NCBI GenBank assembly: GCA_018064695.1
Contig: JAGHUU010000171.1
Location: 1-22,768, forward strand
Reading direction: 5' to 3'
Origin: Candidatus Blautia equi
Lineage (GTDB): Bacteria > Bacillota > Clostridia > Lachnospirales > Lachnospiraceae
DNA: 22,768 nt
The stretch's first letter is position 1. Each line of letters begins with the position of its first letter. The translations under genes and the position numbers were made by a program. The notes below the pieces were generated by a model. The model saw only the letters and a list, made by a program, of their open reading frames with translations. It was not told the DNA's origin and ran no database searches. Positions 15,484-22,768 of the stretch are shown piece by piece.

Positions 15484-16194
15484 TTACATCAGTTTTTTCA
15501 GAAATGCAATCCCATTTTCATTCTCGGGAACCGGCTCTATAGATTTGAGATTCATGACCGACACTTCATAGGCTGTCCGGGTCTCTGTTGCCTCATTCTC
15601 CAGTTTCTTTGTGTATTCTCTGCTCTGGATCCTGCCTCTTATCAGGATATGGCTTCCCACCTCTAAAGAATAGGCAAGTCTGGCTTCCTTCTGCCAGCAG
15701 ATACAGGGGATATAGTCGGCCTCAGCATGGAACCGGTTCACTGCCAGCAGAAGGTCTGTGATCTCCTTATTAAGCGGAGTCTTTCTGTACTGGGGCGGTC
15801 TGCAGATATATCCATCCAGCAGGATCTGATTTCGCGGCAGTGTTTTGCGCTCCACCGGAAAGAACATGGTTCTGGCCTGTACATATAGACGCAGATGGTG
15901 CTCCGAGCCGGTGCGCTGGTTGTAGGAATGGAACTGACCGCGGATCTCCACGATCTTTCCTATATAGCATGCGGCCACATCTATGGTCCTGTCTGAAAAT
16001 AGGACCGGTATTTTGTCCACATGGTCATTGCCCCTTTTTACCTCCACCACGGTGGAATAATAGTTCACCTTCCCGTTTCCATACTGCCGCACCGGCGGTT
16101 TGCCGATCTTTCCCCGGACCGACACAAGATTGCTCTGCGCCGTTCTTTCTATATAATCAGTCTTTCGTTCTATGTAATTACTCCTTCGTTCCAT
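15484..16194 (-). CDS. SSB-like protein with two OB folds
   Basis: The 236-residue protein appears to hold two single-stranded-DNA-binding-type OB folds in tandem. The first (about 22-112) runs from LVSVRGKIGKPPVRQYGNGK to RLYVQARTMFF. The second (about 123-220) runs from ILLDGYICRPPQYRKTPLNK through ADYIPCICW and GSHILIRGRIQSREY to YEVSVMNLKSIE and looks more like canonical SSB/PriB. It lacks the acidic, DIPF-like C-terminal tail of the housekeeping SSB. A single-stranded DNA-binding role is inferred. The first 17 residues are heptad repeats (ERRSNYI, ERKTDYI). The start at 16194 follows GAGAGG; a longer frame to 16383 would run into the typA promoter. It ends near a weak T-run (about 15447-15453). 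It is divergent from typA. Confidence 0.75.
   Translation of the reverse strand: MERRSNYIERKTDYIERTAQSNLVSVRGKIGKPPVRQYGNGKVNYYSTVVEVKRGNDHVDKIPVLFSDRTIDVAACYIGKIVEIRGQFHSYNQRTGSEHHLRLYVQARTMFFPVERKTLPRNQILLDGYICRPPQYRKTPLNKEITDLLLAVNRFHAEADYIPCICWQKEARLAYSLEVGSHILIRGRIQSREYTKKLENEATETRTAYEVSVMNLKSIEPVPENENGIAFLKKLM
16150..16191 (-). repeat. Tandem 21-nt repeat at the start of the SSB-like gene
   Basis: Two clear copies (16171-16191 and 16150-16170) encode ERRSNYI and ERKTDYI. A third, partial copy begins ERT. A degenerate copy also covers the ribosome-binding site and ATG (about 13 of 21 identical). Each unit carries a purine-rich AGGAG-like stretch and ends in ATG or ATA. Confidence 0.65.
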
Positions 16195-16329
16195 ATGATT
16201 ATCCTCTCTTTCCTTATGCCTGCCTCTCTGCCGTGCCGTAGAAAGCAGGGCAGAGAAAGCCTCATTTATATCTTTATGCAGACTCCGTGGGATTATGCAT
16301 AAAATCAGAAAATAATTGTTTCCGCCCTC

Positions 16330-16357
16330 TTGTAATCTGGAATAAATGTGGTAAACT
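16330..16357 (+). promoter_or_regulatory. Candidate promoter of typA
   Basis: TTGTAA (16330-16335) and TAAACT (16352-16357) are separated by 16 nt, with TG one base before the -10 (TGGTAAACT), an extended -10. Each hexamer matches 4 of 6 consensus bases. It leaves a leader of about 45-50 nt before the ATG at 16412. Confidence 0.45.
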
Positions 16358-16411
16358 GTCTTTCTGGAAAAAAGTATGAACATGAAACATATAATAGGAA
16401 GGAATTATTTT

Positions 16412-18253
16412 ATGAATATGAAGCGCGAAGATGTACGTAATGTAGCAATCATTGCCCACGTAGATCACGGCAAGACCACACTGGTAGATCAGCTCCTTCG
16501 TCAGAGCGGTGTTTTCCGCGACAATCAGGAAGTTCAGGAACGTGTCATGGACTCCAATGACATCGAACGTGAACGAGGCATTACCATTCTCTCTAAAAAT
16601 ACAGCCGTTCACTATAACGGCGTAAAGATCAATATTATCGACACCCCAGGCCATGCCGATTTCGGCGGCGAGGTAGAGCGAGTTCTCAAAATGGTTGACG
16701 GCGTTATCCTTCTGGTAGACGCTTTTGAGGGCGCTATGCCGCAGACCAAATTCGTTCTCCGTAAAGCACTGGAATTAAATCTCCACGTGATCGTCTGCAT
16801 CAACAAGATCGACCGTCCGGAAGCACGTCCGGATGAGGTCATTGATGAAGTTCTTGAACTTCTCATGGATCTGGATGCCTCCGATGAGCAGCTGGACTGC
16901 CCATTCCTCTTTGCATCCGCAAAGGCCGGCCACGCTGTATTAAGTCTGGATGATGAGCCGGTAAATATGGCACCTCTTTTCGATACCATCCTGAAATACA
17001 TCCCTGCTCCGGAAGGTGATCCGGAGGCAGATACCCAGGTACTTATCAGCACCATCGACTACAACGAGTACATTGGACGTATCGGTGTAGGAAAAGTGGA
17101 GAACGGTACCATCGCAGTCAATCAGGAGGTCACCCTTCTGAACCATCATGACGCTTCCAAGCGCATGCGCGTGAAGATCGGCAAGCTCTACGAGTTCGAC
17201 GGTCTGAACCGTATTGAGGTAAAAGAGGCTTCCGTAGGTTCCATCGTAGCCATCTCCGGAATCACAGAGATCCACATCGGTGATACCCTCTGCGGCGGCG
17301 AGAATCCAACCGCCATCCCATTCCAGAAGATCTCCGAGCCTACCATCGCCATGAACTTCCTGGTAAACGACAGCCCTCTTGCAGGTCTGGAAGGAAAATA
17401 TGTCACCTCCCGTCACCTTCGTGACCGTCTCTACCGTGAGCTGAATACCGACGTATCCCTCCGCGTAGAAGATACCGACACCACCGAGTGCTTCAAGGTA
17501 TCCGGCCGTGGTGAGCTTCACCTCTCCGTCCTCATCGAGAACATGCGCCGTGAGGGCTTTGAGTTCTCCGTAAGTAAACCTGAGGTTCTCTATAAGCAGG
17601 ATGAGAAGGGCAAACGCCTGGAGCCAATGGAGCTGACCTATATCGATGTTCCTGAGGAATTCTCCGGTTCCATCATCTCCAAGCTCAGTGAGCGCAAGGG
17701 TGAGCTGCAGGGAATGAGCACCGCCAGCGACGGCTCCGTCCGCCTGGAGTTCTCCATCCCATCCCGCGGTCTCATCGGTTTCCGCGGCGACTTCCTCACC
17801 TCCACAAAGGGTACCGGCGTTATGAACTCCATCTTTGACGGCTATGCACCTTTCAAGGGCGAGTTCCAGTACAGAAAACAGGGATCCCTCATCGCCTTTG
17901 AGGCAGGTGAGTCCGTAACCTACGGTCTCTTCTCCGCACAGGAGCGCGGAACCCTCTTCATCGGACCTGGTGAGAAGGTATACAGCGGTATGGGCATCGG
18001 CCAGAACGGTAAGGCAGAGGACATCGAGCTGAATGTCTGCAAGACCAAGCACCTCACCAACACCCGTTCCTCCTCCGCAGATGAGGCACTGAAGCTGACT
18101 CCTCCAAGAATCTTAAGCCTGGAGCAGGCCATTGAGTTCATCGATACCGACGAGCTTCTTGAGGTAACTCCATCCAGCCTTCGTATCAGAAAACGTATTC
18201 TGGACCCACGTGACAGAAAACGTGCGGCATTTAAAAAAGCACAGCAGGGCTGA
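16412..18253 (+). CDS. typA: Ribosome-associated GTPase TypA/BipA
   Basis: This translational GTPase binds the ribosome and is linked to 50S assembly and stress or cold growth. All G motifs are present: AHVDHGKT (15-22), RGITI with Thr58, DTPGH (77-81) and NKID (131-134). The elongation-factor domains II, III and V follow, and the BipA-specific C-terminal domain ends in LRIRKRILDPRDRKRA. The length is 613 residues. The start at 16412 has AGGAAGGA 8 nt upstream; a longer frame to 16376 lacks one. Codon use is strongly biased, fitting high expression. It is the first plus-strand gene after a long minus-strand run and ends in its own terminator. Confidence 0.97.
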   Translation: MNMKREDVRNVAIIAHVDHGKTTLVDQLLRQSGVFRDNQEVQERVMDSNDIERERGITILSKNTAVHYNGVKINIIDTPGHADFGGEVERVLKMVDGVILLVDAFEGAMPQTKFVLRKALELNLHVIVCINKIDRPEARPDEVIDEVLELLMDLDASDEQLDCPFLFASAKAGHAVLSLDDEPVNMAPLFDTILKYIPAPEGDPEADTQVLISTIDYNEYIGRIGVGKVENGTIAVNQEVTLLNHHDASKRMRVKIGKLYEFDGLNRIEVKEASVGSIVAISGITEIHIGDTLCGGENPTAIPFQKISEPTIAMNFLVNDSPLAGLEGKYVTSRHLRDRLYRELNTDVSLRVEDTDTTECFKVSGRGELHLSVLIENMRREGFEFSVSKPEVLYKQDEKGKRLEPMELTYIDVPEEFSGSIISKLSERKGELQGMSTASDGSVRLEFSIPSRGLIGFRGDFLTSTKGTGVMNSIFDGYAPFKGEFQYRKQGSLIAFEAGESVTYGLFSAQERGTLFIGPGEKVYSGMGIGQNGKAEDIELNVCKTKHLTNTRSSSADEALKLTPPRILSLEQAIEFIDTDELLEVTPSSLRIRKRILDPRDRKRAAFKKAQQG

Positions 18254-18269
18254 TTATAGGAAAATATTT

Positions 18270-18307
18270 CAGGTACAGGGAGAAGAAATCCCTGTACCTG
18301 TTTTTTT
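18270..18307 (+). terminator. Strong intrinsic terminator of typA
   Basis: CAGGTACAGGGA (18270-18281) and TCCCTGTACCTG (18289-18300) form a perfect 12-bp stem with a 7-nt loop, followed at once by seven T. It begins 17 nt after the typA stop. Confidence 0.93.
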
Positions 18308-18352
18308 GTCGTATTTCACTAAATTTTAAGATGTTTTTTCGTAAAGAGTATA

Positions 18353-18381
18353 TTGTTTCCTATTTCATTCTCTGTTATAGT
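18353..18381 (+). promoter_or_regulatory. Sigma-A promoter of the ParB/BMP gene
   Basis: TTGTTT (18353-18358), 17 nt, then TATAGT (18376-18381) with TG one base upstream (TGTTATAGT). Transcription would begin about 40 nt before the ATG at 18428. The 5' end of the longest open frame lies in the -35, which excludes that start. Confidence 0.65.
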
Positions 18382-18427
18382 GCAAGAGAACCTGATAATA
18401 AACATTTTGAATTACAGGAGGTATTTT

Positions 18428-20371
18428 ATGGACTCTATTACCAGTTTTGCAGAGGGACACGGCGCATATGAAAAAGTTTACAAGCTCGGCAAAAAAGAAG
18501 GCTCCCCTGTGGAATCCCTGGATGATCTGTTAAAAGCAAAAGGCGAACAGATCGTAGGTGAATATCCTCTGGGTGTTGTACAGATCCCTTCTGAACTGAT
18601 CGTGGGAACCAAAACCAACGGAAGAAGTTCTGCCCTCAGTAAAAGTTTTTATCCGCTTTTAAAACCCGGCAGCGAGTTTGCCAACAAATGGATCGCCTTA
18701 TATCGCGCCCACATGGACGAAGGTATCCGTGAGCCTATCAAGGCCTATGAATATATGAATAAATTCTATGTAGAGGAGGGCAACAAGCGTGTCAGCGTGC
18801 TGAAATGCTGCGGTGCCGTTTCCATTCCCGGAAATGTCATCCGACTGATTCCACGCCGCACCAATGACCCGGAAAACATGCTCTACTATGAGTTTATTGA
18901 TTTCTATAACTTATCCGGCATCAACTACATCAGCTTCACCAAGCCGGGCAGCTACGCCCGCCTGCAGCAGCTGGTTGGAAAAAGACCTGACGAACTCTGG
19001 TCCGATGATGACAAGCTGGATTTCAGCTCCATCTTTGCCAGATTTTCTCTGGAGTTTGAAGCCATCAAAACCAAAGGCGGTTCCGTTACCCCGGGTGATG
19101 CCTTCTTATTCTTCATCGGTCTTTATGATTACAGATCCCTGTTCCAGATGACAACCTCTGAGCTCAAAAAGACCCTTCTGAAAGCCAAAGAAGAGTTCAA
19201 TCTTCTCCAGACCAGCGAATCTGTGGAGCTTCAGATGACTCCGAACGAGGACAACGGAAATGCCCTCAACAAGACCATCAACAAAACCATAAATAAAGTA
19301 CTTACGGACCTGATCCCATCCACCAGACAGACGGTAGCCTTCATCCATCAGAAGACTGCAGAGACCTCCGGCTGGACCTACGGCCATGAGCTGGGCCGCC
19401 TGCATCTGGATGAAGTATTTGCAGATGAGATCGAGACCGTCAGCTATTTCAACGCCACCGAGGAAAATGCCGATGCGCTTCTGGAGCAGGCTATTGCCGC
19501 CGGCGCCGACATCATTTTCACCACCGCGCCGCCGCTTCTTAAGGCCAGCCTGAAAGCAGCCCTTGAGCATCCGAATGTAAAGATCCTCAACTGCTCTCTG
19601 AATGCTTCCCATAAATCCATCCGTACCTACTATGCGCGTATGTACGAGGCTAAGTTCCTTATGGGAGCCATTGCGGGTGCCATGTCCGTAAACGGAAAAG
19701 TCGGCTACATTGCAGACTATCCAATCTATGGAATGACGGCCAACATCAATGCCTTCGCTCTCGGTGCCAAGATGGTAAATCCTAAGGCGAAAGTATATCT
19801 GGAATGGTCCACCTTAAAAGACCAGAACATTGCGGAGAAATTCTCCAACAACAATGTCACCTACATTTCCGGTCTGGATATTGTTCCTCCTAAGGATTCC
19901 AACCGCCACTTTGGTCTCTACCGCTCCAGCGACAGAACCTTCCTGAATCTGGCCGTGCCGGTATGGAACTGGGGAATATTCTATGAGAAAATGATCAATA
20001 ACATCCTGAACGGAACCTGGAAATTTGATGAAGCTTCCGCTTCCACCAAGGGTCTGAACTACTGGTGGGGCATGTCCTCTGAGATCATCGATGTGATCTG
20101 CTCCAGACATCTCCCGATCGGTACCGCCCGCCTCATCGATCTCTTAAAGAACACCATCTGCCGCGGCGAGTTCAACCCATTCTCCGGAATCCTCTACTCC
20201 CAGCAGGGTCTGGTACAGAAGGATGCCGAGAGAGTCATGACTCCTGAGGAGATCATCGAAATGGACTGGCTGGCAGAAAACGTAATTGGCTATATTCCAA
20301 AAATGGAAGATCTTATAGACCAGGCAAAACCGGTAGTATCCAAATCCGGTCTGGAAAATTCCAAATCATAA
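18428..20371 (+). CDS. Cytoplasmic ParB-like/BMP (PnrA-type) fusion protein
   Basis: The 647-residue protein has no signal peptide or lipobox, unlike classic BMP lipoproteins. Residues about 40-140 read like a ParB/Srx N-terminal domain: VQIPSELIVG (51-60), a helix, GIREPIKAYEYMNKFYVEEG (99-118) and then NKRVSVLKCCGA, which matches the ParB GE-x-R-type box as EGNKR, and IPGNVIRLIP. A middle helical part (150-260) has no family I recognise. Residues about 301-600 are a BMP/PnrA fold: NCSLNASHKSIRTYYARMYE (388-407), AKFLMGAIAG, KVGYIADYPIYGMTANINAF (424-443) and GAKMVNPKAKVYLEW (447-461). BMP proteins usually bind purine nucleosides for ABC uptake. No permease or ATPase is nearby. The start at 18428 follows AGGAGG by 5-6 nt. 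A ligand-sensing, intracellular role is inferred only. Confidence 0.85.
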   Translation: MDSITSFAEGHGAYEKVYKLGKKEGSPVESLDDLLKAKGEQIVGEYPLGVVQIPSELIVGTKTNGRSSALSKSFYPLLKPGSEFANKWIALYRAHMDEGIREPIKAYEYMNKFYVEEGNKRVSVLKCCGAVSIPGNVIRLIPRRTNDPENMLYYEFIDFYNLSGINYISFTKPGSYARLQQLVGKRPDELWSDDDKLDFSSIFARFSLEFEAIKTKGGSVTPGDAFLFFIGLYDYRSLFQMTTSELKKTLLKAKEEFNLLQTSESVELQMTPNEDNGNALNKTINKTINKVLTDLIPSTRQTVAFIHQKTAETSGWTYGHELGRLHLDEVFADEIETVSYFNATEENADALLEQAIAAGADIIFTTAPPLLKASLKAALEHPNVKILNCSLNASHKSIRTYYARMYEAKFLMGAIAGAMSVNGKVGYIADYPIYGMTANINAFALGAKMVNPKAKVYLEWSTLKDQNIAEKFSNNNVTYISGLDIVPPKDSNRHFGLYRSSDRTFLNLAVPVWNWGIFYEKMINNILNGTWKFDEASASTKGLNYWWGMSSEIIDVICSRHLPIGTARLIDLLKNTICRGEFNPFSGILYSQQGLVQKDAERVMTPEEIIEMDWLAENVIGYIPKMEDLIDQAKPVVSKSGLENSKS

Positions 20372-20382
20372 AGAATCCCGGA

Positions 20383-20415
20383 CAGCAGGGACAGAAACAG
20401 CTTCTGTCCCCGCTG
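20383..20415 (+). other. Imperfect hairpin between ParB/BMP and metallophosphoesterase genes
   Basis: CAGCAGGGACAGAA (20383-20396) and TTCTGTCCCCGCTG (20402-20415) pair over 13 of 14 positions with one A-C mismatch and a 5-nt loop. No T-run follows, so it is not an obvious intrinsic terminator. It may be a stability or processing hairpin within a two-gene transcript. Confidence 0.45.
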
Positions 20416-20445
20416 CTCTGATCTTACAGAAAGGCTTACATCACC

Positions 20446-21069
20446 ATGCGAATTTTAGTAGTTGCAGATGAGGAGTCCAAGTATCTCTGGGATTTTTATG
20501 AGGATGGAAAATTAAAGGATGTGGATCTCATCCTCTCCGCAGGGGATCTGAATCCCAATTATCTTTCTTTTCTGGTCACTTTTTCCAACGTTCCGGTTCT
20601 CTATGTCCGCGGCAACCACGATGACAAATACGAGAAGACCCCGCCGGAGGGCTGCATCTGCATTGAAGATGACATCTATGTCCACGAAGGGGTTCGCATC
20701 CTGGGCCTTGGCGGTTCTATGCGGTATAAGCCGGGCGAAAACCAGTACACGGAGCGTCAGATGAGAATGCGTGTCAGAAAGCTCTGGTGGAAGCTTTTCC
20801 GCCACAAAGGCTTTGACATCCTGCTCACCCATTCACCGGCCTTGCAGCTCAATGACGGAAGGGACCTCCCGCATCAGGGCTTCCGGGTCTTCCGTGATCT
20901 GATGGAAAAGTACAGACCGAAATTCTTCATCCACGGCCATGTCCACATGAGCTACGGAAGACAACATAAACGCTATGACAAATACCAGGACACGCACATC
21001 ATCAACGCCTACGAGCGCTGCTTCTTTGATTTTGAGGCGGAGGATGTGGAAAATAACCTGACAAGATAA
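20446..21069 (+). CDS. Calcineurin-type metallophosphoesterase
   Basis: This 207-residue phosphoesterase has GDLN (33-36), GNHD (56-59), TH (128-129) and GHVH (164-167), the metal and catalytic motifs of the calcineurin-like superfamily. The first motif, usually D-x-H, reads ADEE around Asp8, so one metal-ligand His is replaced; the other motifs are intact. The substrate is unknown. It is probably cytoplasmic, with no signal peptide. It lies 74 nt after the ParB/BMP gene on the same strand with no promoter seen between, so co-transcription is likely. A clear AGGAGG is not visible; AGAAAGG (from about 20426) is 13-14 nt before the ATG. Confidence 0.88.
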   Translation: MRILVVADEESKYLWDFYEDGKLKDVDLILSAGDLNPNYLSFLVTFSNVPVLYVRGNHDDKYEKTPPEGCICIEDDIYVHEGVRILGLGGSMRYKPGENQYTERQMRMRVRKLWWKLFRHKGFDILLTHSPALQLNDGRDLPHQGFRVFRDLMEKYRPKFFIHGHVHMSYGRQHKRYDKYQDTHIINAYERCFFDFEAEDVENNLTR

Positions 21070-21129
21070 AAAGAAATTCTGTTTCCGTCTGCCTGCTGTC
21101 AGGCCAAGCGGATCCGGATTTCTTTTTTT
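21066..21129 (+). terminator. Probable terminator after the metallophosphoesterase
   Basis: GATAAAAAGAAAT just before and at the stop pairs with ATTTCTTTTTTTATC (ending about 21132), with an inner GCCTG/CAGGC hairpin. Seven T (21123-21129) follow. The base of the stem is A-U rich, so efficiency is uncertain. Confidence 0.6.
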
Positions 21130-21183
21130 ATCGCATATTACTATCATTTGTTCACCTGTCCGAATCCACTTTTCTTTTTATGC

Positions 21184-21189
21184 TATAAT
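21184..21189 (+). promoter_or_regulatory. Extended -10 promoter of the araC-family gene
   Basis: A perfect TATAAT with TG one base before it (TGCTATAAT) lies 64 nt before the ATG. No convincing -35 is at 16-18 nt, which fits an extended -10 or activated promoter. Confidence 0.5.
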
Positions 21190-21252
21190 ATCCAGAGTTT
21201 CAAGGCTTTTCGATTTAAAAAATAACAGATTTAAAGGAGAAGACCTTTTCTG

Positions 21253-22251
21253 ATGCAGAACGATCTCATTTCCTCCCTGGAAAACCAGGAGGAGGACTTA
21301 ATAGCTTCTATAGATTTAGAACAGCTTTTCCAGAATCCTATTAATCAGTTTGAGTGCCTTACCTGGCCTCACATCAGGATCCTGCAGAATTACCTTTATC
21401 CGGAGACCAGAAATATAAACCGAAATCTTCTGGTTACCCCTTATCTTCCCAAGGATTCCGTGTCCCGGCATGAACATACCTATTTTGAAATGATCTATGT
21501 CCTCTCCGGCAGCTGTGCCCACCATGTGGAAAACAGCTACTCGATCCTGAATGAAGGCGATTTCATCATCCTTCCTCCGGGGCTCCACCACTATATTCTT
21601 CAGGCAGAGAATGCCCATCTTACTCTGTTCATGATCCACCCGGAGACCTTAAAGACACTCTTTCCTTCCCTCACCACAGGTCATGATACCCTGAGCAGCT
21701 TTCTCCATGACATCATGTGCAGGGATACACTGAATTACTATCTCACCATCCATACAGACAATCATCCCCAGATTCAGCAGACTCTGCTGGAATTAAAAGA
21801 AGAAATGTTCCGCTCCGATGAGTATACCGACCATGTTGCACTCACCACATTCTCCAGCTTTATGCTGAACGTGATCAGAAACAGCAGCCATGCGGAGTTC
21901 TCATCATCCGAGACCATAGTGAATCAGGATCAGCAGATCCTCTCCATGATCTACGAGCAGTATGCCACCATTACCCTCAGCCAGCTTGCGGAATCCCTGC
22001 ATTATTCCATTCCCTACTGCTCCAAGTATCTGAAAAAGAACCTGGGCTGTACTTTCTCGGAACTGATCCAGAAGGTCCGCTTCCAGCAGGCCAGAAATCT
22101 TCTTATGAATTCCACCCTCCCGGTGAACCAGATCGGTAAGAACATAGGCTACGAGACACCGGAGAATTTCTTCCGTGCCTTCAAAAAAGTACATGGGGTA
22201 ACGCCATCTCAGTACCGCAAAAACGTCGGAAAGCAATCTGAAGCAGAATAA
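21253..22251 (+). CDS. AraC family transcriptional regulator with cupin sensor domain
   Basis: The 332-residue protein has a cupin-type ligand-binding N-terminal half (about 58-130: HEHTYFEMIYVLSGSCAHHV, then GDFIILPPGLHHY) and a C-terminal AraC double helix-turn-helix (about 228-325: TLSQLAESLHYSIPYCSKYL, IGKNIGYETPENFFRAFKKV, HGVTPSQYRKN). Such proteins usually control sugar or other carbon-source genes. The partner genes are not in this window, and the cupin histidines give no specific ligand. AAAGGAGA is 13 nt before the ATG, a long spacing; a CTG at 21250 would shorten it only slightly. It is monocistronic and ends at a bidirectional terminator. Confidence 0.93.
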   Translation: MQNDLISSLENQEEDLIASIDLEQLFQNPINQFECLTWPHIRILQNYLYPETRNINRNLLVTPYLPKDSVSRHEHTYFEMIYVLSGSCAHHVENSYSILNEGDFIILPPGLHHYILQAENAHLTLFMIHPETLKTLFPSLTTGHDTLSSFLHDIMCRDTLNYYLTIHTDNHPQIQQTLLELKEEMFRSDEYTDHVALTTFSSFMLNVIRNSSHAEFSSSETIVNQDQQILSMIYEQYATITLSQLAESLHYSIPYCSKYLKKNLGCTFSELIQKVRFQQARNLLMNSTLPVNQIGKNIGYETPENFFRAFKKVHGVTPSQYRKNVGKQSEAE

Positions 22252-22277
22252 TTTTTCATCTTAAAAATCTTATAAAC

Positions 22278-22313
22278 AAAAAAATCAGAGGCACGATGAC
22301 CTCTGATTTTTTT
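22278..22313. terminator. Bidirectional terminator between araC-family gene and atpC
   Basis: AAAAAAATCAGAGG (22278-22291) and CCTCTGATTTTTTT (22300-22313) form a perfect 14-bp palindrome with an 8-nt loop. It has a T-run at the end in both directions and lies between converging genes. Confidence 0.93.
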
Positions 22314-22336
22314 ATTTTAAATATTATTTTCAGGAA

Positions 22337-22738
22337 TTATCCTTTTACACTCAGACGAACCAGCGCACGTTTCAGCTTTGCCTCGGCAAGCTTCTGCTCG
22401 CGCTCGTCCAGTTTTTTGCTGGCGATGCGGTCTTCTGCTTTTTTCTTGGCTGCTGCGGCACGGTCTGCATCGATGTTCTCCTCCCACTCCCAGGTGGTGG
22501 CCATCAGGCTGCACTCACCATTCATCATGGAAAGCATTCCGCCTATGCATGCGGCACTTCTGCGGGTTCCGTCCGGAAGCACAATGTGTGCCTCACCCAT
22601 ACCGAGAGCGGTACAGAAGTTGCAGTGTCCGGCCAGAATAGCCATATCACCGGTGATGCTTCTGCATACAACTCTCTCCACCTGACCCTCAAACATAAGG
22701 CCGTCAGGTGTACCGATCTTTAACAGGAAGGTCTTCAT
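22337..22738 (-). CDS. atpC: F0F1 ATP synthase epsilon subunit
   Basis: This is the epsilon subunit of the ATP synthase central stalk, which couples rotation to the F1 head and can inhibit ATP hydrolysis. The 133-residue protein has the N-terminal beta-sandwich (1 to about 85: LKIGTPDGLMFEGQVERVVC, GDMAILAGH, GMGEAHIVLPDG) and the C-terminal Lys/Ala/Arg-rich helical hairpin (about 88-130). The start at 22738 is 6 nt after AGGAGG; a TTG two codons upstream would overlap that site. It is the last gene of the atp operon, which enters the window from the right. Confidence 0.95.
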   Translation of the reverse strand: MKTFLLKIGTPDGLMFEGQVERVVCRSITGDMAILAGHCNFCTALGMGEAHIVLPDGTRRSAACIGGMLSMMNGECSLMATTWEWEENIDADRAAAAKKKAEDRIASKKLDEREQKLAEAKLKRALVRLSVKG

Positions 22739-22750
22739 AGACAACCTCCT

Positions 22751-22768
22751 TTACAGATTTTTCGCTTT
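22751..22768 (-). CDS. atpD: Last codons of atpD (ATP synthase beta), partial
   Basis: Upstream of atpC on the minus strand the window edge reads KAKNL and a TAA stop, 12 nt before the atpC ATG. This is what the end of atpD would look like, but only five codons are visible, so the identity comes from gene order. Confidence 0.45.
   Translation of the reverse strand, partial: KAKNL

Noticed and set aside
16195..16383. Longer N-terminus of the SSB-like protein
   Set aside because: It would run through the divergent typA promoter region and adds residues unlike the rest. GAGAGG before the ATG at 16194 gives a better start, although the heptad pattern faintly continues upstream.
16389..16395. 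TATAAT just before typA as a promoter
   Set aside because: Transcription from it would start within or after the ribosome-binding site of typA, and no -35 lies at the right distance.
16940..18052. 370-codon open frame on the minus strand
   Set aside because: It is antisense to typA, with composition explained by the biased codons of typA. No start signal or family was seen.

Overview
This window looks like chromosomal DNA from a Gram-positive anaerobe of the class Clostridia, most likely Lachnospiraceae (Blautia/Ruminococcus-like). The evidence is the mid-range GC content, strong AGGAGG ribosome-binding sites, the Firmicutes order hpf-secA-prfB, a long-form HPF, a PheB-type ACT protein, a DUF975 membrane protein and a phosphoglycerate-mutase-like proposed homoserine kinase next to homoserine dehydrogenase. 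The genus is an inference. I saw no tRNA, rRNA, CRISPR array, phage gene or insertion sequence. No gene-free stretch reaches 300 bp.

Layout. From 1 to about 16.2 kb every convincing gene lies on the minus strand and is best read from right to left. A two-OB-fold SSB-like gene (15484-16194) comes first. Next is cobA-like adenosyltransferase, dapA and dapB, closed by a strong terminator, with a eukaryotic-type hisA just past it. Then come hpf, secA-prfB, a threonine-branch group (ACT regulator, hom, PGM-like homoserine kinase), a secreted protein with an internal duplication, and a DUF975 gene followed by tex. From 16.4 to 22.3 kb the genes are on the plus strand: typA/bipA, a cytoplasmic ParB-like/BMP fusion with a metallophosphoesterase behind it, and an AraC-family regulator. 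At the right edge, on the minus strand, lie atpC and the last codons of what is probably atpD, separated from araC by a bidirectional terminator.

How the genes fit together. Two groups serve the aspartate family of amino acids: dapA-dapB feed lysine and diaminopimelate, and hom plus the PGM-like kinase lead to threonine, with a stand-alone ACT protein as possible sensor. The central block (hpf, secA, prfB, and typA nearby) is translation, ribosome hibernation and protein export. Several start codons were moved downstream of the longest possible frame because a clear Shine-Dalgarno sequence fixes them: secreted protein at 4501, hpf at 12230, hisA at 13112, SSB-like at 16194, typA at 16412, ParB/BMP at 18428 and atpC at 22738.

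The most unusual gene is the ParB-like/BMP fusion (18428-20371). It is a periplasmic-binding-protein fold with no signal peptide, joined to a ParB/Srx-like domain. I cannot give it an established function.
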